From the NCBI GenBank assembly GCA_002163245.1, contig MAAL01000148.1:1-49746 (forward strand): a stretch of 49,746 bases of DNA, read 5' to 3'. Origin of the DNA: Gammaproteobacteria bacterium 42_54_T18 (GTDB taxonomy: Bacteria; Pseudomonadota; Gammaproteobacteria; Pseudomonadales; Ketobacteraceae). A model generated the notes under the pieces. That model saw only the letters and a program-made list of their open reading frames with translations, was not told the DNA's origin and did not search any database. Every line of letters begins with the position of its first letter. Position 1 is the first letter of the stretch. A program made the position numbers and the translations under genes. This document shows, piece after piece, positions 33,952 through 42,918 of this stretch.

Positions 33952-36069
33952 CTATCTTTCTGGATTTTGAGGGGTTAAAGGGTAGAGGTTGTTAACTTGG
34001 TTGGTCGGATTGTCTTTTCTTAACAGGCTAATTACCTCATTGCTATTAACGGGGCGGCTGTAGTAATAACCCTGAGCAAAATCGCAATGGCATTGTTGTA
34101 AGTACTTAATTTGCTCTAGGGTTTCTGTACCTTCGGCGATAACCTGCATATCAAGGTTGTGGCCAAGGTTGATGATGGCTCCCACAATGGTGGCGTTTTC
34201 TGGGCTATCTAACATGTCTTCAATAAAGGTTTTATCTACTTTTACCTTATCAAATGGAAGGCGCTTTAAATGGTTTAAGGATGCGTACCCTGTACCAAAG
34301 TCATCAATAGCGATCTGAATGCCAATTTGTTTGATGTGTTTAAGCATGCGCACAGCAGCATCTAGGTTAGACATTACTGCTGTTTCCGTTATCTCCAAAA
34401 TGATTCTGTGGGGATTGAGTTGGTACTTTTTGATGGCGTCTTTTAAAACACGTATCAGGTTGGATTGGTGTAGTTGAATAGCGCTGACATTGATGGATAT
34501 TGTAAGGTGAGAAAATCCCGCGTTATGCCATAAGCTTAATGCCCGACAAGATTCATCAATAATCCATTTGCCAATGGAAATAATGGTCTGGTTATTCTCG
34601 GCAAGAGGAATGAATTCATCGGGCGGTACCAGGCCTTTTTCTGGGTGGTGCCATCGGACTAATGCTTCGGCGCCACTAATTTTCATATTGGATAAATCAA
34701 TTTGTGGTTGGAAGAGTAATGAGAATTGATCTTCATTGAGGGCAACGGAAAGTGACTTTTCTAAACGTTTCGTTTCTTTGATTTTTTCATCTACGCTCTC
34801 CACAAAGAATTGGTAGCGGTTACCGCCCTGAGCTTTCGCAAGCTGCATTACATTCTCTGCGTGTTTAAGTAACTCATCAGAGGTATCTCCGTCATGGGGG
34901 TATACGGAGATACCAATAGAGGACGTAATGCTAAGCTGTACCTCATCAATTTGAAAAGGCCGGCGGATAAGTTCTAATACCCGTTGTGCAGATTTGGCCG
35001 CATCTAAGTGTGTGTTGGTGATGGGTAATACAAGAGAGAACACATCTCCGCCAATACGGGAGATGGTTTGAATGCTCTGCATCTCATGTTGAAGCCGTTC
35101 GGATAGCGACAGGAGTAAACGGTCCCCTGCGTTATAGGAATGCAGCAGGTTTACTGAATTAAAGTCGTCCAGGGCACACCATAACACCGCAAAGATTGCA
35201 TTTTTATCATCAGCTTCAAGAATGGATTGTTCAATGCGTTTGTTTAATAACATGCGGTTTGGTAGTTCCGTTAGCATGTCATAGTTACTTAAACGTTCAA
35301 CGTGCGCTTCTGCAACACGGCGTTGATTGTTATGGCTTTCTATGGATGAGAATAAGCTATTGATTTTGTTCACCCAGGTACCCATCTCGTCGGATTGGTG
35401 ACCTTTTGGGGCCTCTAATGGCACACGGCTAGGTTGTAATGGGTCAATAGATTCCAGCGACTTTGTCATTTTTGCCATCGGGCGTGTAATCATGCCGTGA
35501 AAGATGAGATAGAGAACAAGGCCAAATAACATGGATTGCAACAGGCCACTGAAGATGATTTGAAGGCCACGCTCCGTTAACGCTAAGGTGGCATAAGAGG
35601 GGTCGATATTGATTTCTAATACGCCGTAATGAGCGGTGGCGGTGAAGTATTTTGTTCGGTCAGACATGCGAGTTTTGATGGTGCCTTCTAAAGGAAGGCT
35701 GAAATACAGACTTTGGCCAAATAAAAAATTGCTAAGCTCACGGTATTTAACGTTTTTAAGTGGTTTTTTATTGGTTGCCAGTGAGGGTTCAGTTTCAGTT
35801 TTAATAGCGGCATAAAAGATCGCTTCATTTTGAAATAACCCTTCGATTACCTGTTCTGCCATGCCGCGGTCTAGGTTATATGCGGATTGAGTCGCAGGTT
35901 CCTTCATCATTGCGAGCAACTGGTTAGCTTGTTTTTCTAGGTTCTCTTGAGCGCTTTGCACATCGAGCAAGATTTGGACGCTACTGATCGCCAGGCCAAC
36001 CAGTAAAGCCGTTGTAAGAACGGCAAAAAAGAGGCGATTTGAAAGTCGATCAAAGAGTTGATGGCTCAT
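33952..36069 (-). CDS. Membrane GGDEF/EAL protein with degenerate GGDEF site
   Basis: A 705-residue inner-membrane protein. A helix at ~12-34, a periplasmic sensor region (~35-170), a second helix (~172-195), and a HAMP-like linker come before GGDEF and EAL domains. The cyclase signature is GGDVF (340-344), with Val replacing the Glu needed for metal binding, so synthesis is unlikely. The EAL domain looks complete (EALVRW from Glu468, EITETAV, AIDDFGTGYASL, KVDKTFI, AEGTET), predicting a cyclic-di-GMP phosphodiesterase that may use the GGDEF domain to sense GTP. Divergent from the gene at 36269. Confidence 0.93.
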   Translation of the reverse strand: MSHQLFDRLSNRLFFAVLTTALLVGLAISSVQILLDVQSAQENLEKQANQLLAMMKEPATQSAYNLDRGMAEQVIEGLFQNEAIFYAAIKTETEPSLATNKKPLKNVKYRELSNFLFGQSLYFSLPLEGTIKTRMSDRTKYFTATAHYGVLEINIDPSYATLALTERGLQIIFSGLLQSMLFGLVLYLIFHGMITRPMAKMTKSLESIDPLQPSRVPLEAPKGHQSDEMGTWVNKINSLFSSIESHNNQRRVAEAHVERLSNYDMLTELPNRMLLNKRIEQSILEADDKNAIFAVLWCALDDFNSVNLLHSYNAGDRLLLSLSERLQHEMQSIQTISRIGGDVFSLVLPITNTHLDAAKSAQRVLELIRRPFQIDEVQLSITSSIGISVYPHDGDTSDELLKHAENVMQLAKAQGGNRYQFFVESVDEKIKETKRLEKSLSVALNEDQFSLLFQPQIDLSNMKISGAEALVRWHHPEKGLVPPDEFIPLAENNQTIISIGKWIIDESCRALSLWHNAGFSHLTISINVSAIQLHQSNLIRVLKDAIKKYQLNPHRIILEITETAVMSNLDAAVRMLKHIKQIGIQIAIDDFGTGYASLNHLKRLPFDKVKVDKTFIEDMLDSPENATIVGAIINLGHNLDMQVIAEGTETLEQIKYLQQCHCDFAQGYYYSRPVNSNEVISLLRKDNPTNQVNNLYPLTPQNPER

Positions 36070-36268
36070 AAGCGTCAGCGCTGGTGTCCTTGCTAATTAT
36101 TTTTAAATGTCCGCTATAGGCATGTCGCTAGAGGTACGACGTTAGTATTAATCATTCCTATTCGTTAGTCAAAAACCAACCAGAATAAGTCATCAATGTG
36201 ATTCTGATAGCTATAATAGGGCTATGGCGATAGAGAATTATGACAACAAAGAATAATGATAAATCAAG

Positions 36269-36847
36269 GTGGTGATGGTGGATATTAGAAGGGGGCAGGT
36301 AAGGGCCGTGCTTTTGGTACTGTTGTGTTTGATATTCATACCTCTTGAGGGGTATGCGGCAGCAGAAAGTGAGCGAGTAGAAAGGGCCGCTCAACCAAGG
36401 ATGACAACAAAAATGAGCCCAGAGCAAGCACGAGGGGAGTTGCAGCGATTGGTTGATGAGGCGATATTTGTTGCTAGCCAACAGCTAAATGACATTGGTA
36501 CCTTTTATCCCTATGCTGCGGTTATGGAGGCGAATGGCGAGATTAAGTTGGTCGGAGTGCCGCAAAAGCAGGAAGGTAAACCGCAGCCACAACAAACACT
36601 TAAAGCGCTTAAAAAAGCCTTGTTACAATTAAATAGGAAAAAGAAGTATCGCGCAGTGGCTATATTTGTTGATTTTGTTGCCAAGCGAAAGGATACCGGG
36701 GGCCGTCAGCCCGGTATTCGTGTAGAGCTAGAGCATCGTTCACCGGACAGTTTGTCAGTATTTCTGCCTTATTTGATAGCTCAAGATGGTAGGGTTAGCT
36801 TGTTAACACCGCAATATATGCCCGGCTCGCTGTCTGTGTTAGATTGA
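36269..36847 (+). CDS. Conserved exported protein of unknown function
   Basis: A 192-residue protein with a signal peptide (about 11-31, cleavage near GYA-AA). The mature part alternates helix and strand, with a Lys/Gln-rich middle (KQEGKPQPQQTLKALKK) and a strand-rich end (GIRVELEHRSPDSLSVFLPY). I recognise no named domain. ATG 36269 follows AAGGTGGTG. A 51-base gap leads to the esterase gene, so they may be cotranscribed. Divergent from the GGDEF/EAL gene. Confidence 0.7.
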   Translation: MVMVDIRRGQVRAVLLVLLCLIFIPLEGYAAAESERVERAAQPRMTTKMSPEQARGELQRLVDEAIFVASQQLNDIGTFYPYAAVMEANGEIKLVGVPQKQEGKPQPQQTLKALKKALLQLNRKKKYRAVAIFVDFVAKRKDTGGRQPGIRVELEHRSPDSLSVFLPYLIAQDGRVSLLTPQYMPGSLSVLD

Positions 36848-36898
36848 GGATAATAAAAATACGATGAAAGTAGCATATAAGTAATATAAGGGTGATGT

Positions 36899-37849
36899 GT
36901 GACAGAGCGTGCAGTAGAGCGTGTAGTAGAACGAAAATCAGTAGCTGAGAAAGCAATGAATGTGACTCAGCAAATTGTTTTTTGGGGGCTAGGACAAACA
37001 ACATACCGATTTGATAGCGTGCAAAAACAGCATTTTTCCTATGGGGGGCATCAGCGGCAGCAGCTCGATTTGTACTTGCCACGGCGTGTTAAGCCTAAAA
37101 TGAGCGTTGTTTTTGTTCATGGTGGTGTTTGGAAGTCGGGTCATAAAGATGAATATGCTTTTGTTGGACAGGCGCTGGCCGCTCACGGCATCGCTACAGC
37201 GGTTGTGGGTTATCGACTTTTCCCAGAGGTGCGTTTTCCTGCTTTTGCTAATGATATTGCTCAAGCCTTAGGGTGGTTGCAGGCCAATGGTCAATCTCAT
37301 GGTTTTGATGTGGATACTGGCGTGGTTATGATTGGCCACTCCGCAGGGGCTCACTTAGCTAGTCTAGTAACATTAAATCGGCAGTATGCAGAAACATTTA
37401 GTTTTTCTCCTTCGTTGGTAAAAGGTGTGGTTGGTTTGGCGGGTATTTATTCCCTTCGACCAGAAAAAGACGCATTGCTGGGAGATATTTTTCAGCCAGC
37501 TAAACAGCCGAATGATTACTTTGATGCGAATCCCATTAATTATTTAACCAAAGGTGGCGTGCCTTTGTATCTTATTCATGGACAGAAAGATCAAACCGTA
37601 GCCTGTCGTAATGCAGAGCGAATGTTTAAAAATGCATTGTTAGCAGGGCATCCGGTGGATATTCATGTTGAAAATCGTTACGGACATGTTCGGCCTATTA
37701 TGGATTTTATCCCGATTATGCCAAGTCATCGTCGATTTATGGAAAAAATAATAGGTTTTATTAGAGAGGTTATAGATGAAAATACTGGTGACGGGAGCGA
37801 CGGGTTTCGTAGGGCAGCGTTATGTGAAACATCTGTGCAGTCGTCATGA
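36899..37849 (+). CDS. Alpha/beta hydrolase, carboxylesterase-like (HSL/BD-FAE type)
   Basis: A 316-residue hydrolase. The oxyanion motif HGGVWKSG, nucleophile elbow GHSAGAH, Asp in HGQKDQTV and a His in ENRYGHV give a complete triad, as in small arylesterases and kynurenine-formamidase-like enzymes. GTG 36899 has AAGGGTG upstream; ATG 36956 is an alternative. The last ~25 residues (from about DENTGDGSDG) are read from the 5' end of the next gene in another frame, a 74-base same-strand overlap. They are probably a non-functional extension caused by loss of an earlier stop. Confidence 0.85.
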   Translation: MTERAVERVVERKSVAEKAMNVTQQIVFWGLGQTTYRFDSVQKQHFSYGGHQRQQLDLYLPRRVKPKMSVVFVHGGVWKSGHKDEYAFVGQALAAHGIATAVVGYRLFPEVRFPAFANDIAQALGWLQANGQSHGFDVDTGVVMIGHSAGAHLASLVTLNRQYAETFSFSPSLVKGVVGLAGIYSLRPEKDALLGDIFQPAKQPNDYFDANPINYLTKGGVPLYLIHGQKDQTVACRNAERMFKNALLAGHPVDIHVENRYGHVRPIMDFIPIMPSHRRFMEKIIGFIREVIDENTGDGSDGFRRAALCETSVQSS

Positions 37850-38807
37850 GTTAACTGTTTTTTGCTGTGGCAGAAATGCAACGATAGGCGAGCAGTTAAA
37901 AAAGACCGGTGCACATTTTTATCGGGGAGACCTCCTAGATGAAAATTTTGTTAGTCATATCTGTCGGGGAATGGATGTTGTCGTACACTGTGCTGGGCAA
38001 ACCGCGATATGGGGTGATTATCAGCAATTTCATCAGGGAAATGTTGTTACAACGGATAACCTTATTGCTGCGTGTAAGAAAAATAATGTTAGCCGTTTCG
38101 TAAACCTATCAACCCCGAGCATTTATTTTGACTTTAGAGATCACCTGAATATAACCGAAGATTATTTGCCGTCTCGCTTTTCAGATAATTATGCACGAAC
38201 GAAGTATCAAGCGGAGCGTCGGGTGTCGGCGGCTCATTGCGACCAGTTTCGTACCGTATCGCTACGACCAAGATTAATTGTGGGAGTGGGGGATCAAAGT
38301 TTTTTCCCTCGCCTTATTGAGATGCATCAAAAAGGTAAATTAAAACGTATTGGGCCTGGGCGAAATGTGGTGAGTGTAACGTCTATAGAGAACTTATTAC
38401 ATGCGATGGATTTGTGTGTGTTAGGAGGAGAAGATGCTTTGGGTGATGTTTACAATATCAGTAATCCATTGCCTGTAAATTTTTGGAGCATGGTTGATGA
38501 TCTATTTGAGGCCATCGATATGCCAAAGCTGACACATATGGTTCCTTACCCATTGGCGTACGGAGCTGGGTGGGTGTCGGAGTGTGTGGCTTCTTTGTTA
38601 CGGCGAGATCAAGAACCGGATATTCTGCCGTTAAAAGTATCAATTTCTGCACGGTCCATGACACTAAGTATTGATAAAGCACGGCAAAAGTTAAGTTATC
38701 GGCCCGTTATGACAATAGAAGATAGCATTGTTAAATATGCAGAAAATTGGAAACAACAGGTCGCAAAACAAGAAGCCCTTAAATCGAAGGATCTTCTTGA
38801 GAAATAA
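37776..38807 (+). CDS. NAD-dependent epimerase/dehydratase (3-beta-HSD-like extended SDR)
   Basis: A 343-residue extended SDR. The Rossmann motif GATGFVG is at 7-13, and the catalytic Tyr-x3-Lys is in NYARTKYQAE. It resembles 3-beta-hydroxysteroid dehydrogenase-like reductases, a group that includes OleD. No OleA, OleB or OleC is adjacent, so a role in olefin synthesis is not supported. ATG 37776 has a GAGG ribosome-binding site inside the esterase gene. Its 3' end overlaps the convergent 118-residue gene by 29 bases. Confidence 0.85.
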   Translation: MKILVTGATGFVGQRYVKHLCSRHELTVFCCGRNATIGEQLKKTGAHFYRGDLLDENFVSHICRGMDVVVHCAGQTAIWGDYQQFHQGNVVTTDNLIAACKKNNVSRFVNLSTPSIYFDFRDHLNITEDYLPSRFSDNYARTKYQAERRVSAAHCDQFRTVSLRPRLIVGVGDQSFFPRLIEMHQKGKLKRIGPGRNVVSVTSIENLLHAMDLCVLGGEDALGDVYNISNPLPVNFWSMVDDLFEAIDMPKLTHMVPYPLAYGAGWVSECVASLLRRDQEPDILPLKVSISARSMTLSIDKARQKLSYRPVMTIEDSIVKYAENWKQQVAKQEALKSKDLLEK

Positions 38808-39132
38808 CTTGGCCGCGGTAAATAATCTGTTTTTTCTTTACGTTTTTGTTTTTGAGTGGTGAGGCTTCAGGTGTTTCTTGTGTAATAAGAACCTCAACGT
38901 TTGTTTCGTCACGATAGAGGTTCTTCACTTTATTTGTTTGCGTGATGGTCGCGGGTGCTACCACCTGAGCTATAAGCGCTTTCAGTGTGGCATTTGTTGT
39001 TTGTTGCGCAAAATCTATCAACACCGGCTCCAAATCTTTTTGGCTGATCTGAATGGTCACATTAAACTCTTCTCGAACCAATTTTTTAACCTTCCAAAGC
39101 ATTTGGATGGTCTCGCGGTTAGGTAAACTCAT
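38779..39132 (-). CDS. Conserved hypothetical protein
   Basis: A protein of about 117 residues from ATG 39132 (SLPNRETIQMLWKVKKLV); an upstream TTG at 39189 would add 19 residues without family support. It is helical at the start, then a Thr/Val-rich part, with a Lys-rich end (LKNKNVKKKQIIYRGQ). There is no signal peptide. A leucine/valine pattern without a named domain; it could bind a partner through the basic tail. It overlaps the end of the epimerase gene and is divergent from the coiled-coil gene. Confidence 0.6.
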   Translation of the reverse strand: MSLPNRETIQMLWKVKKLVREEFNVTIQISQKDLEPVLIDFAQQTTNATLKALIAQVVAPATITQTNKVKNLYRDETNVEVLITQETPEASPLKNKNVKKKQIIYRGQVISQEDPSI

Positions 39133-39393
39133 AACCAAGGACGCCTCGTGGTGTAGGTGTGGAGTAGAAATAATAAGTACAGAATGCAACGGGGCGAGAT
39201 CATAGCCAAACCTAATTGTGTTAGCAAGTGGTGATGTGTAGCAGATTGTAGCTGAAGGTTGAATGCGGTCTTTTCTGGGTAGTAGGCTGTGTAGCCGATT
39301 AGGTAGTCAATTTAGTCTCTATAAAGTCGTTGAAAAATAAACGATAATAGCGACTTATTCCCTATTAACAGCAGTTACCAGTGAAGTGAAGTT

Positions 39394-40179
39394 ATGAGTG
39401 ATCTCAGTATGAAACCCTCTAAAGAGGACCTGGCTCATCGTGAGCAGTCCGTTAAAAAAGTGGGCAAACGTTCCAGTAATTCAGCTGGCGGAGGTGGTGG
39501 CCAAGCATTTATTATTATTCTGTTGTTACTCATCATGGGAATAGGTGGTGCTGGCGGCTGGTATTTATGGCAACAACTGCAAAGTGTTACCCAGCGACTT
39601 GAAAGTTCTAATAGCGCATTGACGGATTCAGAGTCAGCTCTGGGTTCATTAAAGACCGAGCTGAATGATAGAGATGTGTCGCTGTCCAAGCAAAAAGGTG
39701 CTGTAGCAAAAGATATAACGTTACTTCAGAGTGAAGTGAGAAAACTATGGGACGTCACTAATAAGCGCAATAAAAAGAACATAAAATCCAACAAGGACAA
39801 CCTTGCAGCGTTGTCGAGTGCATCTAGAAAACAGAAGTCAGGGCTTACGGCGCAGCAAAAAAGTACCTCGGCATTATCACTTACGGTTTCGCAGTTACAT
39901 GATGAGCTTGCACAGCGTGATAAGTTAAAAAGCAAGCTGGCATCTGATGTTAGTGCATTAAAAGATCAGGTGGCAGATCTGGCAGTGGAGAACGATATGT
40001 TGAAAACGCTAGCGGTTGAACAAGAAAAGTTACTTCAGGGGTTTAAAAGTGGTCAGCTACAGCGACAAATAGCGGATGTTGAACAGGATATTAAAGCCAT
40101 CAATGCTAGTCGACGTCAGGTAAATGGCCGTCTAGATCAGTTGGATAAAGAATTAGGGGCGCTGTACCCCAAAAAGTAA
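39394..40179 (+). CDS. Membrane-anchored coiled-coil protein
   Basis: A 261-residue protein. A basic, disordered N-terminus (1-32) and a Gly-rich stretch come before one transmembrane helix (~38-60). A long coiled coil follows to the end (LDVTNKR-type heptads, several Gln/Asp/Lys-rich blocks). It is expected to be anchored in the inner membrane with the coil in the periplasm. Similar proteins are found next to signalling genes in marine gammaproteobacteria, but I know of no assigned function. It lies 191 bases before the receiver/GGDEF gene. Confidence 0.75.
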   Translation: MSDLSMKPSKEDLAHREQSVKKVGKRSSNSAGGGGGQAFIIILLLLIMGIGGAGGWYLWQQLQSVTQRLESSNSALTDSESALGSLKTELNDRDVSLSKQKGAVAKDITLLQSEVRKLWDVTNKRNKKNIKSNKDNLAALSSASRKQKSGLTAQQKSTSALSLTVSQLHDELAQRDKLKSKLASDVSALKDQVADLAVENDMLKTLAVEQEKLLQGFKSGQLQRQIADVEQDIKAINASRRQVNGRLDQLDKELGALYPKK

Positions 40180-40370
40180 GCCCTGTCTGTACGCGCTATA
40201 AGGTTTTTCATCTTTTCTCATTTTTCGGTCTATAGTTAAGTTATTCGCGCCTGTTCAATGACTTAGCTATTGCCGAGAATCGATGGAATAGCGCGCACTT
40301 GACGATTATTCTTACTTTTTAGGTACACTTTGTGTGTGCCTTGTTGTGTATTAGGGGAGCTTTTGAGCAC

Positions 40371-41567
40371 ATGACCGCGCCACCAGATGATGACCAGTCT
40401 ACCGAAGTAAAACCGCGATTATTATTAATCGACGATTCTAAGGTGATGCGAAAATCTGCCGTCAAAATGTTAGGTAAAGATTTTGATGTGGTTGTCGCAG
40501 AGGATGGGCAAGAAGGCTGGCAGAAGATTACGGAAGATGATGCGATTCAAGTGGTGTTTACTGACCTGAATATGCCTAATCTCAACGGTTACGAGCTTCT
40601 GCAGATGATTCGCACAAGCGAAGATGATGGGATTCGTAATCTTCCGGTTATTGTTGTTACCGGTGCAGAAAACGATAATGAAGCAAAAGAGCAGGCCTAC
40701 GATAAGGGCGCTACTGACTTTATAACCAAACCTTTTAATAGCACCGATTTACGAGCAAGAGCACAAGCTCATGCAGATTACCATCGCAAAACCAAAGCAC
40801 TTGAAGAAAACAACAAGGTTGATGCACTTACACAGCTAGGTAATGAGCATCACTTTAAAGAACGTTTAGCACAAGATGTATCCTTCGTCTCTCGCCATAA
40901 AGAAGACCTTGCGGTAATGGTAGTGGAGCTGAATGATTTTAATGGGTTATTCCTGAAAATTGGCCGTAAAGGTGCCGATAGTGTTATTAAGCAAATCGCT
41001 AAAGTACTATTAAAGGCTGTACGCAAAGAAGATACCGTATCTCGACTAGGCTTAGCTCGCTTTGCTGTGTCGCTGCCTACAGCAAAATCTGAGGGCGCGG
41101 TGCAATTGGCCGAGCGAATCTGCACAGTGGTTGACTCCTTTAAAGCCAAGTTACGAGGAGAGGCGATTTCGATATCGGTTTCAATCGGTGTGTACATCCC
41201 AGCTTACGGAAGCAGGCCCTCCTATGATGATGTCTGGAGTGGCGCAAAAGAAGCGTTAAAAGAAGCGCTCAAGATGGGAAAGAGCGAGGTCTATGCTGTC
41301 CGTGCAGAAGCGGTAGAGGAGGCGGTAGAGAAGGCTGTAGTTGAAGAGGTTGAGCCTGAGTTTGAGCCAGAACCAGTACCGGCACCCCTAGTAGGGGCTT
41401 TGGATGCAATTTCGATCGATAAAGCCTTACTGCAACTGAAAGCAGGGGAGTCAGAGATTGTCGCATTGAAGGTTCCAGTGCTGCTACAACGCTTGGACCC
41501 TATCTTTAAATTACTGAACGAGCGTCAAAAACAAGCACTTATCGATAGCCTGAATCGGGAGGTTTAA
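40371..41567 (+). CDS. Response regulator with degenerate GGDEF domain
   Basis: A 398-residue two-domain protein. The receiver (15-135) has Asp21/Asp22, phospho-acceptor Asp65 in VVFTDLNMP, and Lys120 in TKPF. The GGDEF-like domain (~150-325) has GLARF (227-231) at the active site, so it should not make cyclic-di-GMP. An Ala/Glu/Val/Pro-rich linker (~325-350) leads to a C-terminal helical piece (~350-398). ATG 40371 is the family-like start. It may act as a phosphorylation-gated effector or scaffold. Confidence 0.9.
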   Translation: MTAPPDDDQSTEVKPRLLLIDDSKVMRKSAVKMLGKDFDVVVAEDGQEGWQKITEDDAIQVVFTDLNMPNLNGYELLQMIRTSEDDGIRNLPVIVVTGAENDNEAKEQAYDKGATDFITKPFNSTDLRARAQAHADYHRKTKALEENNKVDALTQLGNEHHFKERLAQDVSFVSRHKEDLAVMVVELNDFNGLFLKIGRKGADSVIKQIAKVLLKAVRKEDTVSRLGLARFAVSLPTAKSEGAVQLAERICTVVDSFKAKLRGEAISISVSIGVYIPAYGSRPSYDDVWSGAKEALKEALKMGKSEVYAVRAEAVEEAVEKAVVEEVEPEFEPEPVPAPLVGALDAISIDKALLQLKAGESEIVALKVPVLLQRLDPIFKLLNERQKQALIDSLNREV

Positions 41568-41607
41568 GCTGTAATTTTGCTTAATTTCAAAAAAATCAAA
41601 ATAAAGC

Positions 41608-41635
41608 TTTAACTTCATGATATTCCTGTTATTCT
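41608..41635 (+). promoter_or_regulatory. Candidate promoter of tRNA-Leu
   Basis: TTTAAC (41608-41613) and TATTCT (41630-41635) are separated by 16 bases and lie about 75 bases upstream of the tRNA, a usual distance for a 5' leader. Confidence 0.3.
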
Positions 41636-41708
41636 ACGCATCCTTTCTGAGGCAAAGCACTTAAGGCGCTAAGCCAATAGGCAAAGGAAGCAAGAAAGAG
41701 CATGAAAT

Positions 41709-41793
41709 GCGCTAGTGGCGGAATTGGTAGACGCGCTGGTTTTAGGTACCAGTATCTTAGGATGTGTAAGTTCAAGTCTTACCTGGCGCACCA
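41709..41793 (+). tRNA. tRNA-Leu (anticodon TAG)
   Basis: 85 bases with CCA encoded. The acceptor stem GCGCTAG pairs with CTGGCGC (one G-T). The anticodon stem CTGGT/ACCAG encloses TTTAGGT, giving anticodon TAG for CTA/CTG leucine codons. A long variable arm (class II) and the T-loop GTTCAAGTC are present. The D-arm has TGGCGGAATTGGTAGACGC as in bacterial tRNA-Leu. Confidence 0.97.
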
Positions 41794-41854
41794 TGTTTTG
41801 GAACATACCTAATTAAAGTCTGCAAATTACGGAAACGTAAGATGTAGCAAAAAG

Positions 41855-41880
41855 GCCCTACTCCGGTAGGGCTTTTTTTT
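41855..41880 (+). terminator. Intrinsic terminator after tRNA-Leu
   Basis: GCCCTAC (41855-41861) pairs with GTAGGGC (41866-41872) around TCCG and is followed by eight T. It closes the tRNA transcript 61 bases after the CCA end. Confidence 0.9.
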
Positions 41881-41912
41881 GCCTTTTTTTTGTCAAAAGA
41901 GGATGATTAAGC

Positions 41913-42871
41913 ATGCCTATTAACACCATTCCCACCAATATTATCTTCGGTTTTCTCGGTGCCGGAAAAACCACCGCCATACTCGACTTGTTATCACGCA
42001 AACCTGATGGTGAGCGCTGGGCAGTGCTGGTAAATGAGTTTGGAGAAATCGGCATCGACGGCAAAATTATTTCTCAAGCCGGTGCTGATGGGGACATTGC
42101 CGTAAAAGAAATTCCAGGTGGGTGTTTGTGTTGTGTTGCTGGAGTGCCATTTCAAGTTGGCTTAACAGAGCTTGTGCGCAGCGCTCGTCCAGATAGGCTT
42201 ATTATTGAGCCCACAGGTTTAGGTCACCCGAAAGAAATTATTAATACATTGCAGAACAAAACCAATCAGAAATTTATTGCCTTGCAACAAATCATCACCT
42301 TGGTAGATCCTAGAAAATTACATGACGAACGTTATCTCAATCATGAGCACTTCATGGGGCAGATTGATGTTGCCGATGTGTTATTAGCGAATAAAGCGGA
42401 TGTATGTAGCCAAGAAAATATTGATATCTTTTGGCAGTTTGCAGGAGTTTACGCTAAAACAAAATCCCATATTGGTGTTACCCAGCAAGGGCGTGTTGAG
42501 TTGGAATGGTTGGATAAGAATAGTATTGTCGATAGGCATGAACTAAATTCTAATTCTCACGGCGCCGATCACCATCATAGCCATAGCGAGGACCCTAACA
42601 CTCAAAGCTGGACATTCCCTTTCTCGGAAGTTTTAACCATGATGCGATTATAGAATGGGTGGCATCATTTTCCTCCATGAGGTTAAAGGCTATTGTAAAA
42701 ACGACCAATGGGGATTTGATCATTAATCAAAGTGATAATGATCCCGTGTCGATCAGTAAAGTTGAAGGGCTTAAAGAGAGCGTTGTCGAGGTGATTGGTG
42801 TGATGTCGGGTGAACAATTAGGTAAAAATGAGCTGGAAATTGGAGCAGCCTTAAAGGCATGTCTTGTTTAG
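41913..42871 (+). pseudogene. CobW/COG0523-family GTPase with a frameshift
   Basis: A metal-chaperone-type P-loop GTPase in two frames. The first 240 residues carry Walker A GFLGAGKT (13-20), the metal motif GGCLCC (Cys71, 73, 74), EPTGLGHP, NKAD (160-163) and a His-rich loop (ADHHHSHSED). At the T4 run 42631-42634 the frame breaks; restoring one T gives FSEVFNHDAIIEW and continues in the second frame to 42871, completing the normal C-terminal domain and a total near 318 residues. The first frame otherwise stops at 42653. One missing T in a homopolymer can be a genuine mutation or a sequencing error. COG0523 proteins deliver Zn or Co to target enzymes. Confidence 0.85.
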
Positions 42872-42918
42872 AGTGGCTATTGATAGCAACTCTCTAAAAT
42901 AGAAAAGGTTAGGCATTA

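Noticed and set aside
37776-38807. OleD of an olefin-biosynthesis cluster
   Set aside because: The protein is a similar 3-beta-HSD-like SDR, but OleA, OleB and OleC are not adjacent; the nearby hydrolase is of another type.
42659-42871. Separate small gene after cobW
   Set aside because: Its sequence is the normal C-terminal domain of the CobW-family protein in another frame, so it is part of the frameshifted gene.
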